Source: Paenisporosarcina macmurdoensis
Lineage (GTDB): Bacteria; Bacillota; Bacilli; Bacillales_A; Planococcaceae
Direction of reading: 5' to 3'
Length of the DNA: 64,000 bases
Assembly (NCBI RefSeq): GCF_042658845.1
Contig: NZ_JBHSRI010000018.1
Location: 186,001 to 250,000 of the forward strand
Under the pieces are notes generated by a model. The model saw only the letters and a list, made by a program, of their open reading frames with translations. It searched no databases and had not been told where the DNA came from. Shown in pieces: positions 48,424 to 57,542 of the stretch; position 1 is the first letter of the stretch; every line of letters begins with the position of its first letter. Position numbers and translations under genes: made by a program.

Positions 48424-50475
48424 ATGTCTTTGCAAAATGTGTTGATAATTGGTGGTGGAGTCGGAGGAACTGAGATTCTGAAATTATTACTATCAGCTGA
48501 ATTTTTCCACGTACAACGAGTTGTTGATATTGAAGAATCAGCACAAGCTATTCAAATCGCTAAACAACACGACATTGCAACAAGTGCCAAGTGGGAACCT
48601 TATTTAACAAATGACTTACATATGATTTTTGATTTAACTGGTCAGCCGGAGGTTTTTGAAGAACTTCTTCGTTTGAGACCTAAGCGGACAGTGCTTATTC
48701 CTGGAGCAGTAGCAAATATGCTCATTCGTTTATTACGCGAAAAAGATCAGTTTATACAAATGATTCGTGAAGAATCACATAAGCAACAATTAATATTCAA
48801 CTCAATAGAAGAAGGCATGATTGGCATTGATGCCAAAGGTTTAGTGAATTTTTTCAATAAAAGCGCTGAACGCATGACGGATATTTCTGTAGAGCAAGCG
48901 ATGGGTAAACCTATTTATGAAGTGATTCCATCGAGTGAATTGCCACGAATTTTTGAAACTGGACGGACAGAATTGAATAGGGAGTTGGCTTTAAGTAACG
49001 GTTTAAAAATTGTCACTTCCAGATTTCCGGTAATTGACGAAAACGATCAATGTATTGGTGCATTTTCTGTTTTTAAAGATATTTCAGAAGTCGTCAATTT
49101 AGCTGGTGAAATTACCAATTTAAAAGAAATTCAAACGATGCTCCAAGCTATTATCCAATCGAGTGACGACGCTATTTCCGTTGTGGATGAAGAAGGAAAA
49201 GGCTTGTTAATTAATCCGGCTTATACACGAATTACGGGTCTCGAGACTGAGGATATCATTGGGAAACCAGCAACTACGGATATAAGTGAAGGTGAAAGTA
49301 TTCACTTAAAAGTATTGCAAATGCGTAAGCCCATTCGTGGTGTGAATATGCGTGTTGGTCCTTTGAAGAGAGAGGTTATTGTCAATGTTGCACCTATCAT
49401 TGTTAACAACCGCTTAAAAGGTAGCGTTGGTGTCATTCATGATATGACCGAAATTCGTTCATTAATGAAAGAACTCGACCGGGCTAGAAGCATCATTCGA
49501 ACTTTAGAGTCTAAATATACTTTCGACGATATCATTGGAGATTCAAATGAAATGAGAATTTCGATTGAACAAGCAAAATTAGCAGCGAACACTCCTGTTA
49601 CGGTGCTTTTGCGTGGAGAGTCAGGCACAGGAAAAGAACTTTTTGCGCACGCCATTCATAGTTCGAGCGATCGGAAGTACAATAAGTTCATTCGTGTTAA
49701 TTGTGCGGCTATTGCAGAGCATTTACTTGAGAGTGAATTATTTGGATACGAGGAAGGCGCATTTACTGGTGCTAAACGCGGCGGTAAAAGAGGTTTATTT
49801 GAAGAAGCGAACCATGGCAGTATTTTTTTAGATGAAATTGGGGAACTTTCGAGTAATACGCAAGCCAAATTGTTGCGCGTGTTACAAGAAAGCGAAATTG
49901 TGCGGGTAGGTGGAACGAAATCTATCACAATTGATGTGCGAGTAATCGCAGCAACTAATATTCATATGGAAAAAGCGATGTTAGAGGGGAAATTTAGAGA
50001 AGACCTGTATTATCGATTAAATCGAATGCCTATTCAGATTCCTCCTTTACGCAGTCACAAACAAGACATACCCGCAATAGCTGATCGTCTACTTGTAAAG
50101 CTTAATCAAGAGTATGGGCGAAATGTTGAAGGAATATCAGAAGTGGCATTGCAGCGACTTGTTGTTTATTCTTGGCCAGGTAATGTAAGAGAGCTTGAAA
50201 ATATCATTAGCCGTGGCATGATTTTTATGAAACCTACAGAGTCTGTATTAGACGATCATCATTTGCCGCTATCGATGATGAATCAACTAGAACAAGAATC
50301 AAGTCATCCATTGCAAGAGATACTACCACTTGTAGATCAAATGGATCGCATGGAAAAAGAAATACTTTCGTCTGCGCTCAAAATGGCAAAAGGGAATAAG
50401 TCGAAAACTGCCAAACAACTTGGGATTTCTCTTCGTACGCTCTATTATAAATTGGAAAAATATGAGCTAGCATAA
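48424..50475 (+). CDS. bkdR: Sigma-54-dependent activator BkdR
   Basis: Enhancer-binding activator of the bkd operon, 683 residues. Order: N-terminal Rossmann-like domain (1-110) with VLIIGGGVGGTEIL and VVDIEESAQA; two PAS domains (about 115-235 and 240-345); the AAA domain with Walker A GESGTGKE, GAFTGA loop contacting sigma-54, Walker B SIFLDEIGEL and arginine region REDLYYRLNRMPI; and a C-terminal Fis-type helix-turn-helix (KSKTAKQLGISLRTLYYKL). Located directly upstream of its target promoter. The signal sensed is unknown. Confidence 0.94.
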   Translation: MSLQNVLIIGGGVGGTEILKLLLSAEFFHVQRVVDIEESAQAIQIAKQHDIATSAKWEPYLTNDLHMIFDLTGQPEVFEELLRLRPKRTVLIPGAVANMLIRLLREKDQFIQMIREESHKQQLIFNSIEEGMIGIDAKGLVNFFNKSAERMTDISVEQAMGKPIYEVIPSSELPRIFETGRTELNRELALSNGLKIVTSRFPVIDENDQCIGAFSVFKDISEVVNLAGEITNLKEIQTMLQAIIQSSDDAISVVDEEGKGLLINPAYTRITGLETEDIIGKPATTDISEGESIHLKVLQMRKPIRGVNMRVGPLKREVIVNVAPIIVNNRLKGSVGVIHDMTEIRSLMKELDRARSIIRTLESKYTFDDIIGDSNEMRISIEQAKLAANTPVTVLLRGESGTGKELFAHAIHSSSDRKYNKFIRVNCAAIAEHLLESELFGYEEGAFTGAKRGGKRGLFEEANHGSIFLDEIGELSSNTQAKLLRVLQESEIVRVGGTKSITIDVRVIAATNIHMEKAMLEGKFREDLYYRLNRMPIQIPPLRSHKQDIPAIADRLLVKLNQEYGRNVEGISEVALQRLVVYSWPGNVRELENIISRGMIFMKPTESVLDDHHLPLSMMNQLEQESSHPLQEILPLVDQMDRMEKEILSSALKMAKGNKSKTAKQLGISLRTLYYKLEKYELA

Positions 50476-50478
50476 CAT

Positions 50479-50518
50479 TGCATGCAAATAGTTGCATGGT
50501 TTGCAATCATTTGCATGG
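50479..50518 (+). promoter_or_regulatory. Candidate BkdR upstream activating sequence
   Basis: A cluster of TTGCA/TGCAA half-sites: TTGCATGCAA, then TGCAAATAGTTGCA, then TTTGCAATCATTTGCA. It begins four bases after the bkdR stop and lies 50-90 bases upstream of the -24 element, a usual enhancer distance. Confidence 0.6.
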
Positions 50519-50541
50519 CGAAATAGATGAAATGTTGACAA

Positions 50542-50555
50542 ATAAAGCGTTTTCA
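50542..50555 (+). promoter_or_regulatory. Candidate cre site (CcpA)
   Basis: ATAAAGCGTTTTCA agrees with the 14-base cre consensus TGWAARCGYTWNCW at 12 positions, including the whole central AARCGYT core. It lies between the activator sites and the -24/-12 promoter. Confidence 0.5.
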
Positions 50556-50566
50556 CGATTGTCATA

Positions 50567-50583
50567 TTGGCACACTTTATGCT
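50567..50583 (+). promoter_or_regulatory. -24/-12 (sigma-L) promoter of the bkd operon
   Basis: TTGGCAC (50567-50573) and ATGCT (50579-50583) have the correct spacing of the GG and GC dinucleotides; only the first T of TTGCW differs. It lies 29 bases before ptb. Confidence 0.8.
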
Positions 50584-50611
50584 TAAATTATAAATGTTGG
50601 GGTGAATACAA

Positions 50612-51523
50612 ATGAAATTAACCGATTTAATCAAACAAGCTTCAGCTTCAGACAAAAATGTCGTTGCGGTAGCGTCTGCTGCGAACTTGGAAGTACTAGA
50701 AGCTGTGAGCATGGCGCTTGAACATAACATGGCAAGCTTTCGTTTGTATGATAAGGAACAAAAGTTGAAAGAAATGATGATTGAGCATTTCCCTCACCTT
50801 TTGAATCATCCAAATATTTTCACCAAACATGTTAAAGATGATCAACAAGCGGCAATCGCTGCCGTCAAGTCTGTTCATTTAAAAGAAGCAAATGTTTTAA
50901 TGAAAGGGCATATTCCAACAGCATTAATTTTAAAGGCTGTATTGAACCCGGATTTCGGACTTCGAACAGGAAGTGTACTATCACATGTAGCGGCATTCGA
51001 AATCAATGGTTTTGAACGTTTGATTCTTGTAACCGATGCTGCGATGAACATTGCGCCAGATTTAGCGCAAAAAGCACAAATTGTCCAAAATGCTGTGATG
51101 GTTGCACATTCAGTTGGAATTGAAAATCCAGTTGTCGCTGCTTTGGCGGCAGTTGAAACGGTCAATCCATCTATGCAACCGACTCTTGACGCTGCTTCTT
51201 TAGTAGCAATGAACATAAGAGGACAAATCAAAGGCTGCGTTATTGATGGACCAGTCGCACTTGATAATGCTATTTCGGTTGAGGCTGCTCACCATAAAGG
51301 TTTGACAGGTCAACATGCTGGACAAGCTGATATTTTACTTGTACCGAATATCGAAGCAGGCAATATTTTATACAAATCACTTGTTTACTTTGCGAGAGCA
51401 AAAGTGGGAGCGGTTATTGTTGGAGCAAAAGCACCAATTGTCTTAACTTCACGTGCGGATAGTGCCGACAGCAAATTAAACTCATTAGCATTAGCAATTT
51501 GTTCATCTAATAACGACGACTAA
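50612..51523 (+). CDS. ptb: Phosphate butyryltransferase
   Basis: Converts branched acyl-CoA (or butyryl-CoA) and phosphate to the acyl phosphate. 303 residues with the phosphotransacetylase-type segments LMKGHIPTALILKAVLN, GSVLSHVAAFEI, VTDAAMNIAPDL, and VEAAHHKGLTGQHAGQADILLVPNIEAGN. GGGGTG precedes ATG. First gene of the sigma-L-driven bkd operon; buk completes the acyl-CoA to acid conversion with ATP gain. Confidence 0.94.
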   Translation: MKLTDLIKQASASDKNVVAVASAANLEVLEAVSMALEHNMASFRLYDKEQKLKEMMIEHFPHLLNHPNIFTKHVKDDQQAAIAAVKSVHLKEANVLMKGHIPTALILKAVLNPDFGLRTGSVLSHVAAFEINGFERLILVTDAAMNIAPDLAQKAQIVQNAVMVAHSVGIENPVVAALAAVETVNPSMQPTLDAASLVAMNIRGQIKGCVIDGPVALDNAISVEAAHHKGLTGQHAGQADILLVPNIEAGNILYKSLVYFARAKVGAVIVGAKAPIVLTSRADSADSKLNSLALAICSSNNDD

Positions 51524-51553
51524 AGTACAACCAAAAACAAGGAGGAATTTAAA

Positions 51554-52648
51554 ATGGAAATTTTTAAATATATGGAGACTTACGATTACGAACAATTGGT
51601 ATTCTGCCAAGATAAAACTTCAGGATTAAAAGCAATTATCGCAATTCACGATACAACACTAGGGCCAGCATTAGGCGGGACTCGTATGTGGACTTACGCT
51701 TCAGAAGAAGACGCAATTGAAGATGCACTTCGTTTAGCAAAAGGAATGACATATAAAAATGCAGCTGCTGGTTTAAACCTTGGCGGCGGTAAAACAGTTA
51801 TTATCGGCGATCCTTTAAAAGACAAAAACGAAGAAATGTTCCGTGCTTTCGGTCGTTTCATTCAAGGCTTAAACGGTCGTTATATTACGGCTGAAGATGT
51901 GGGTACTACTGTTGCAGATATGGATTTAATTCATGAAGAAACTAATTACGTTACAGGTATTTCACCTGCATTTGGTTCTTCAGGTAACCCATCTCCAGTT
52001 ACTGCATACGGTGTATACCGTGGTATGAAAGCTGCAGCTATGGAAGCATTCGGTAGTGATTCACTTGAAGGCAAACGTGTTGCTGTTCAAGGTGTCGGTA
52101 ACGTTGCCTATCACTTATGCCGTCACTTATATGAAGAAGGCGCAATTTTAATTGTTACAGATATTAATAAAGCCGCTGTCGATCGTGTAGTTGAAGAGTT
52201 TGGTGCTACTGCAGTTAACACGGATGAAATCTATTCTCAAGAAGTTGATATTTTCGCTCCATGTGCTCTTGGTGCAATCATTAATGACGAGACGATTCCA
52301 CAATTAAAAGCAAAAGTTATCGCAGGTGCAGCAAATAACCAATTAAAAGAACCAAAACATGGTGATTTAATTCATGAACTAGGTATCATTTATGCTCCTG
52401 ACTATGTTATCAACGCTGGTGGAGTAATTAACGTAGCTGATGAGTTAAATGGTTATAACCGTGAACGTGCAATGAAACGTGTAGAAACAGTCTATGACAA
52501 CATAGCTAAAGTAATGGAAATTTCACGCACACAAGGAATTCCAACTTACGTAGCGGCTGACCGTTTGGCTGAAGAACGTATTGCTCGTGTTGGTAAATCA
52601 CGTAGCCAATTCTTACAAAATGAAAAACATATTTTAAGCGGACGTTAA
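51554..52648 (+). CDS. bcd: Leucine dehydrogenase
   Basis: NAD-dependent oxidative deamination of leucine, isoleucine and valine to keto acids, feeding the BKD complex. 364 residues. Catalytic Lys in RLAKGMTYKNAAAGLNLGGGKTVI, and NAD-binding VAVQGVGNVAYHLCRHL. C-terminal ADRLAEERI end as in B. subtilis. AAGGAGGAA precedes ATG. A hairpin-forming gap of about 170 bases follows before buk. Confidence 0.96.
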   Translation: MEIFKYMETYDYEQLVFCQDKTSGLKAIIAIHDTTLGPALGGTRMWTYASEEDAIEDALRLAKGMTYKNAAAGLNLGGGKTVIIGDPLKDKNEEMFRAFGRFIQGLNGRYITAEDVGTTVADMDLIHEETNYVTGISPAFGSSGNPSPVTAYGVYRGMKAAAMEAFGSDSLEGKRVAVQGVGNVAYHLCRHLYEEGAILIVTDINKAAVDRVVEEFGATAVNTDEIYSQEVDIFAPCALGAIINDETIPQLKAKVIAGAANNQLKEPKHGDLIHELGIIYAPDYVINAGGVINVADELNGYNRERAMKRVETVYDNIAKVMEISRTQGIPTYVAADRLAEERIARVGKSRSQFLQNEKHILSGR

Positions 52649-52674
52649 TCAAAAAAAGTTATAAAGCACTCTTT

Positions 52675-52756
52675 AGCTCGGCTCCTTTGGTAAAGAAACG
52701 AATCGAAAACTGGTTTTTTGATGAGATTCTAAAGCACAGGGGCGGGCTGGAGCTTG
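52675..52756 (+). repeat. Hairpin-forming element between bcd and buk
   Basis: Outer arms AGCTCGGC and GCTGGAGCT and inner GAATCGAAAAC with GTTTTTTGATGAGATTC can fold into a long imperfect hairpin. The core GAATCGAAAACNNGTTTT recurs at 58909-58925 between bkdB and mutA, in the same orientation. Confidence 0.5.
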
Positions 52757-52820
52757 TTGCTTATACTTTAGTTGAAATGATTTATAGTAGTAAATTTTGA
52801 AAGTTTTGGGAGGAATCATT

Positions 52821-53909
52821 GTGCAAGAACATTCATATCGCATTCTTGTCATCAACCCAGGTTCCACATCTACAAAAATTGGTGTTTTTGAAAACGATTT
52901 TTTATTGATGGAAAAAACTATCCGACATTCTTCTGAGGAAATCGGAGCGTTTTCTTCAATCATTGAACAGTACGAATTTCGTAAGCAAACGATTTTAGAA
53001 GCATTGGATGAAGAAGGTATTAACATTTCGAAGTTGTCAGCTGTTTGTGGTAGAGGCGGGCTCCTTCGTCCAATTGAAGGCGGAACTTATGCGGTAAATG
53101 ATGCAATGCTAGTAGATTTAAGAAAAGGTTACTCAGGTCAACACGCCTCTAATTTAGGTGGAATTTTAGCATTTGAAATTGCAACAGGTTTGAATATACC
53201 TTCATACATTGTCGATCCAGTGGTCGTTGATGAGTTGGCTCCGATTGCACGCATTTCAGGATTTTCGTTAATTGAACGTAAATCGATTTTTCATGCACTA
53301 AATCAAAAAGCTGTTGCACGACGATATGCTAAAAAGTGTGGCAAGGCTTATGAGGACATGCGACTGATCGTTACTCATATGGGTGGCGGTATTACAGTTG
53401 GCGTCCATGAAAACGGCCGAGTAGTCGAAGTAAACAATGGGTTACACGGAGACGGACCATTTAGTCCAGAACGTGCAGGGACTGTTCCTGCCGGCGACTT
53501 AATTGATCTTTGTTTCTCAGGTGAATATTATCGACACGAAATCATGAAAAAATTAGTAGGACAAGGTGGACTCGTTAGTTACCTTGGTACGAACGATGCA
53601 GTGGCTATTGAAAAGCGCATAGCAAAAGGCGATAAAGAGGCTGAACTTATATATGAAGCGATGGCGTATCAAGTTGCGCGTGAGATTGGTTCGGCAAGTA
53701 CTGTGTTAGAAGGTAAAATTGACGCCATCATTTTAACTGGTGGATTGGCATACGGAAAAGACTTTGTTGAGTCGATTTCAAAACGTATTAACTGGATTGC
53801 TGATGTTGTGGTACTACCAGGTGAAGATGAATTACAAGCATTGTCAGAAGGCGCCATTCGCGTGTTAAATGGTGAAGAACAAGCAAAAGTGTACCCGAAC
53901 CTAAATTAA
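52821..53909 (+). CDS. buk: Butyrate/branched-chain acid kinase
   Basis: Acyl phosphate to acid with ATP formation. 362 residues of the acetate kinase fold: INPGSTSTKIGVFE at the start, GRGGLLRPIEGGTYAV, FHALNQKAVARR, LIVTHMGGGITVGVHENGRVVE and GPFSPERAGTVPAGDL. GTG 52821 with GGGAGGA; a TTG at 52797 is less likely. B. subtilis Buk has 363 residues. Followed 16 bases later by lpdV. Confidence 0.95.
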   Translation: MQEHSYRILVINPGSTSTKIGVFENDFLLMEKTIRHSSEEIGAFSSIIEQYEFRKQTILEALDEEGINISKLSAVCGRGGLLRPIEGGTYAVNDAMLVDLRKGYSGQHASNLGGILAFEIATGLNIPSYIVDPVVVDELAPIARISGFSLIERKSIFHALNQKAVARRYAKKCGKAYEDMRLIVTHMGGGITVGVHENGRVVEVNNGLHGDGPFSPERAGTVPAGDLIDLCFSGEYYRHEIMKKLVGQGGLVSYLGTNDAVAIEKRIAKGDKEAELIYEAMAYQVAREIGSASTVLEGKIDAIILTGGLAYGKDFVESISKRINWIADVVVLPGEDELQALSEGAIRVLNGEEQAKVYPNLN

Positions 53910-53925
53910 AAGGAGGCCGAAAGTT

Positions 53926-55356
53926 ATGGCTCAAAATTACGATATCGTTATTCTTGGAGGCGGAACTGGCGGATATGTAGCAGCAATCCGTGCGGCTCAA
54001 TTAGGACTTAAAACAGCAATCGTTGAAAAAGGAAACTTAGGTGGAACTTGTTTACATAAAGGTTGTATTCCAAGTAAAGCGTTACTTCGTAGCGCAGAAG
54101 TATATGCAACGACAAAAAACCACGCTGCAGACTTTGGCGTTAATACGAGAGAAGTAACATTAGATTTCTCCCGTGTACAAGCACGTAAGGAAAGTATTGT
54201 TTCACAGCTTCACCAAGGTGTTCAAGGGTTGATGAAAAAAGGGAAGATTGATGTATTTGAAGGTACTGGCAGAATGTTAGGACCGTCAATCTTCTCTCCA
54301 TCTCCAGGTGGAACGGTTTCTGTTGAAATGAACAATGGTGAAGAAAATGAAATGCTGATTCCCAAAAACGTAATCATTGCGACAGGATCACGACCACGTT
54401 CACTTCCAGGCTTAACAATTGATGGCACACAGGTTATGACTTCTGATGAAGCACTTGTGATGACGGAATTACCGAAATCCATCTTAATCGTTGGTGGCGG
54501 TGTGATTGGAATCGAATGGGCATCTATGTTGAATGACTTTGGTGTTGAAGTAACCGTAATTGAATATGCAGATCGCATTATCCCAACGGAAGATGCGGAT
54601 GTTTCAAAAGAAATGCAAAAATTATTAGCTAAAAAAGGCATTACCTTTGCGACAAGTGCAAAAGTGTTAGCTGAGACATTAGAAACTTCAGAGGGTTCTG
54701 TGACAATTTCTGCAGAGTTTAAAGGGGAAACGAAAACGTTTACAGCTGAAAAGATGTTAGTATCGGTTGGTCGTCAAGCTAATGTAGAAAACATAGGTAT
54801 TGAAAACACGGATATCGTTGTGGATAAAGGATTTGTGCAAGTGAAAAACACGTTCCAAACGAAGGAATCTCATATTTATGCAATTGGGGATGTCATCGGT
54901 GGCTTACAACTTGCACACGTTGCTTCTCATGAAGGCATTACTGCGGTTGAACATATTGCAGGACAAAAAACACATGCGATTGACTACAATTTAGTATCTC
55001 GTTGTATTTATTCTAATCCAGAAGCTGCAAGCGTAGGAATCACGCAACAACAAGCTAAAGAACAAGGTTTTGATGTGAAAGTGGGTAAATTCTCATTTAA
55101 AGCAATCGGAAAAGCACTTGTTTACGGTGAATCAGACGGCTTTGTGAAAATAATTGCTGATAAAAATACAAATGATATTCTTGGCGTACACATGATTGGA
55201 CCACATGTAACAGATATGATTTCTGAAGCTGGTCTAGCTATGGTACTTGATGCAACACCTTGGGAAATTGCAAACACAATTCACCCACATCCAACACTTT
55301 CAGAAGTGATGGGCGAAGCGGCTTTGGCTGTTGAAGGTAAAGCAATCCACATGTAA
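53926..55356 (+). CDS. lpdV: Dihydrolipoamide dehydrogenase of the BKD complex (E3)
   Basis: FAD enzyme reoxidising lipoyl groups of BkdB. 476 residues: FAD site VILGGGTGGYVAAIRAAQLG, redox pair in GGTCLHKGCIPSK, NAD site ILIVGGGVIGIEWASML, second FAD site HIYAIGDV, and catalytic HPHPTLSE at the interface. AAAGGAGG precedes ATG. B. subtilis has this gene at the same place between buk and bkdAA. Confidence 0.96.
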   Translation: MAQNYDIVILGGGTGGYVAAIRAAQLGLKTAIVEKGNLGGTCLHKGCIPSKALLRSAEVYATTKNHAADFGVNTREVTLDFSRVQARKESIVSQLHQGVQGLMKKGKIDVFEGTGRMLGPSIFSPSPGGTVSVEMNNGEENEMLIPKNVIIATGSRPRSLPGLTIDGTQVMTSDEALVMTELPKSILIVGGGVIGIEWASMLNDFGVEVTVIEYADRIIPTEDADVSKEMQKLLAKKGITFATSAKVLAETLETSEGSVTISAEFKGETKTFTAEKMLVSVGRQANVENIGIENTDIVVDKGFVQVKNTFQTKESHIYAIGDVIGGLQLAHVASHEGITAVEHIAGQKTHAIDYNLVSRCIYSNPEAASVGITQQQAKEQGFDVKVGKFSFKAIGKALVYGESDGFVKIIADKNTNDILGVHMIGPHVTDMISEAGLAMVLDATPWEIANTIHPHPTLSEVMGEAALAVEGKAIHM

Positions 55357-55365
55357 CAATCGGAA

Positions 55366-55507
55366 GTTCAAAAAGTCCGCTTAAAATAGCAGTCGTATCT
55401 CTTCGTTGGCTTGCTTCTCCGCTCCTCACGTATTGAAACATACGCTGTGGTGCTCGAAGACTACGCCGCCTTGACCTACTCGGCTCTTTTAATGCTCCTT
55501 TTTGAAC
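55366..55507 (+). repeat. Long inverted-repeat element between lpdV and bkdAA
   Basis: GTTCAAAAAG (55366-55375) and CTTTTTGAAC (55498-55507) are perfect ends of a 142-base GC-richer element with TTAAAATAGCAG near the left and GGCTCTTTTAATG near the right end. It fills the 172-base gap, stopping 21 bases before bkdAA. It has the look of a dispersed Bacillales intergenic repeat. Confidence 0.65.
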
Positions 55508-55528
55508 ATTAATAAGGGGGATGTTCAG

Positions 55529-56539
55529 ATGGTAAAAAATCGTCATGAAGAACTAGGGTTATCTAACGATGACGTACTGAAAATATTTGAAACGATGCTT
55601 ATGGCACGTCGAGTGGATGAGCGTATGTGGTTATTAAACCGTGCAGGGAAAATTCCTTTCGTTATTTCATGTCAAGGTCAAGAAGCTACACAAGTTGGAG
55701 CAGCTTACGCACTTGATAATACGAAAGATTATATCGCACCTTATTACCGTGATATGGGTGTAGTTTTACACTTCGGTATGACTGCTCAAGATTTAATGCT
55801 TTCTGCGTTTGCAAAAGCGGAAGATCCAAACTCAGGTGGACGTCAAATGCCTGGTCACTTTGGACAAAAGAAAAATCGTATATTGACAGGTTCTTCACCT
55901 GTTACAACACAACTTCCACATGCAGTTGGTGTAGCACTTGCTGGGAAAATTAAGAAAAAAGATTTCATTACTTTCGTCACGCTAGGTGAAGGTTCATCTA
56001 ACCAAGGTGATTTCCACGAAGGTTTGAACTTTGCAGGCGTTCATAAACTACCATGTATTACTTTAGTAGAAAACAATAAGTATGCCATTTCTGTACCTTA
56101 CGCAAGACAGGTAGCTGCTAAAAACGTATCTGACCGTGCAATTGGCTACGGTATGCCTGGGTTCACAGTTGATGGAACAGATCCTTTAGAAGTTTATAAA
56201 GTGGTCAAAGAAGCTGCTGACCGTGCTCGTAGTGGAGAAGGTCCAACACTAATCGAAGCAGTATCACACCGTTTGACGGCTCACTCATCTGATGATGATC
56301 AACGTCAATACCGTACTAAAGAAGATCTTGCAGAAGGGGTCGCTGCTGATCCAATCGGCAAGTTTGCGGCTTATTTAACAGAATTGAACATTTTAAATGA
56401 AGAACTTGAAAAAGATATGAATGATCGAATTATGAAAGAAGTAAACGAAGCAACGGATTATGCAGAAAATGCTCCATACGCTGCACCAGAAAGTGCTTTA
56501 AAATACGTCTATGCTGAAAAAGACGGGGGGAACGCATAA
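55529..56539 (+). CDS. bkdAA: Branched-chain 2-oxo acid dehydrogenase E1 alpha
   Basis: Thiamine-diphosphate half of the E1 decarboxylase. 336 residues with GQEATQVGAAYALD, YYRDMGVVLHFGM, GGRQMPGHFG, and the TPP motif LGEGSSNQGDFHEGLNFAGVHKLPCITLVENN. AAGGGGGA seven bases before ATG 55529; a slightly longer frame starts at 55502 inside the upstream repeat. Its stop overlaps bkdAB (TAATG). Confidence 0.95.
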   Translation: MVKNRHEELGLSNDDVLKIFETMLMARRVDERMWLLNRAGKIPFVISCQGQEATQVGAAYALDNTKDYIAPYYRDMGVVLHFGMTAQDLMLSAFAKAEDPNSGGRQMPGHFGQKKNRILTGSSPVTTQLPHAVGVALAGKIKKKDFITFVTLGEGSSNQGDFHEGLNFAGVHKLPCITLVENNKYAISVPYARQVAAKNVSDRAIGYGMPGFTVDGTDPLEVYKVVKEAADRARSGEGPTLIEAVSHRLTAHSSDDDQRQYRTKEDLAEGVAADPIGKFAAYLTELNILNEELEKDMNDRIMKEVNEATDYAENAPYAAPESALKYVYAEKDGGNA

Positions 56540-57522
56540 TGGCAGTTATGTCTTATATTGACGCGATTACACTCGCAATGAAAGAAGAGATGGAACGTGA
56601 TGAAAACGTATTTATCCTTGGTGAAGACGTAGGTCATAAAGGTGGCGTATTCAAAGCCACTCAAGGATTATTCGATCAATTCGGGGAAGACCGCGTAATG
56701 GACACTCCTTTAGCAGAATCTGCTATTGCTGGTGTTGGGATCGGTGCAGCAATGTATGGAATGCGTCCAATTGCAGAAATGCAATTTGCTGATTTCATCA
56801 TGCCAGCCGTTAACCAAATCATTTCTGAAGCTTCTCGTATTCGTTACCGTTCAAATAATGACTGGTCTTGTCCAATCGTTTTCCGTGCACCTTTTGGTGG
56901 GGGAATTCATGGCGCACTTTATCATTCACAATCCGTGGAAGCAATTTTTGCTAACCAACCTGGTTTGAAAATCGTGATTCCTTCAACTCCTTACGATGCA
57001 AAAGGCTTATTAAAAGCTGCAATTCGTGATGATGATCCAGTTATGTTCTTTGAACACAAACGTGCTTACCGTCTAATTAAAGGCGAAGTGCCTGAAGATG
57101 ATTATACGATTGAAATTGGTAAAGCTGACGTTAAGCGTGAAGGTGAAGACATTACTGTAATCACTTATGGTCTTGCGGTTCACTTTGCACTTCAAGCTGC
57201 TGAACGACTTGAGCAAGATGGTATATCTGCGCACATTCTTGATTTACGCACGATTTATCCATTAGACAAAGAAGCCATTATTGAAGCTGCTTCAAAAACA
57301 GGAAAAGTTCTTCTTGTTACTGAAGATAATATGGAAGGTAGCATCATGGGTGAAGTTGCAGCAATCATTGCTGAAAACTGCTTGTTTGACCTAGATGCAC
57401 CAATTAAGCGTTTAGCAGGACCTGATATTCCAGCAATGCCTTACGCACCTACAATGGAAAAATTCTTTATGATTAATCCAGATAAAGTCGAAAAAGCTAT
57501 GCGTGAATTAGCTGAATTTTAA
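56539..57522 (+). CDS. bkdAB: Branched-chain 2-oxo acid dehydrogenase E1 beta
   Basis: Beta subunit completing the E1 active site. 327 residues: FILGEDVGHKGGVFKATQGL, DTPLAESAIAGVGIGAAM, AEMQFADFIMPAVNQI, FRAPFGGGIHGALYHSQS, and LRTIYPLDKEAI are all typical. Start overlaps the bkdAA stop by one base. bkdB follows after 20 bases. Confidence 0.96.
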   Translation: MAVMSYIDAITLAMKEEMERDENVFILGEDVGHKGGVFKATQGLFDQFGEDRVMDTPLAESAIAGVGIGAAMYGMRPIAEMQFADFIMPAVNQIISEASRIRYRSNNDWSCPIVFRAPFGGGIHGALYHSQSVEAIFANQPGLKIVIPSTPYDAKGLLKAAIRDDDPVMFFEHKRAYRLIKGEVPEDDYTIEIGKADVKREGEDITVITYGLAVHFALQAAERLEQDGISAHILDLRTIYPLDKEAIIEAASKTGKVLLVTEDNMEGSIMGEVAAIIAENCLFDLDAPIKRLAGPDIPAMPYAPTMEKFFMINPDKVEKAMRELAEF

Positions 57523-57542
57523 CATGAAAGGAGGAGTTACAC

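Noticed and set aside
50535..50568. Sigma-A promoter before ptb
   Set aside because: TTGACA occurs, but no -10 hexamer lies at 16-18 bases; the -24/-12 promoter explains the gene better.
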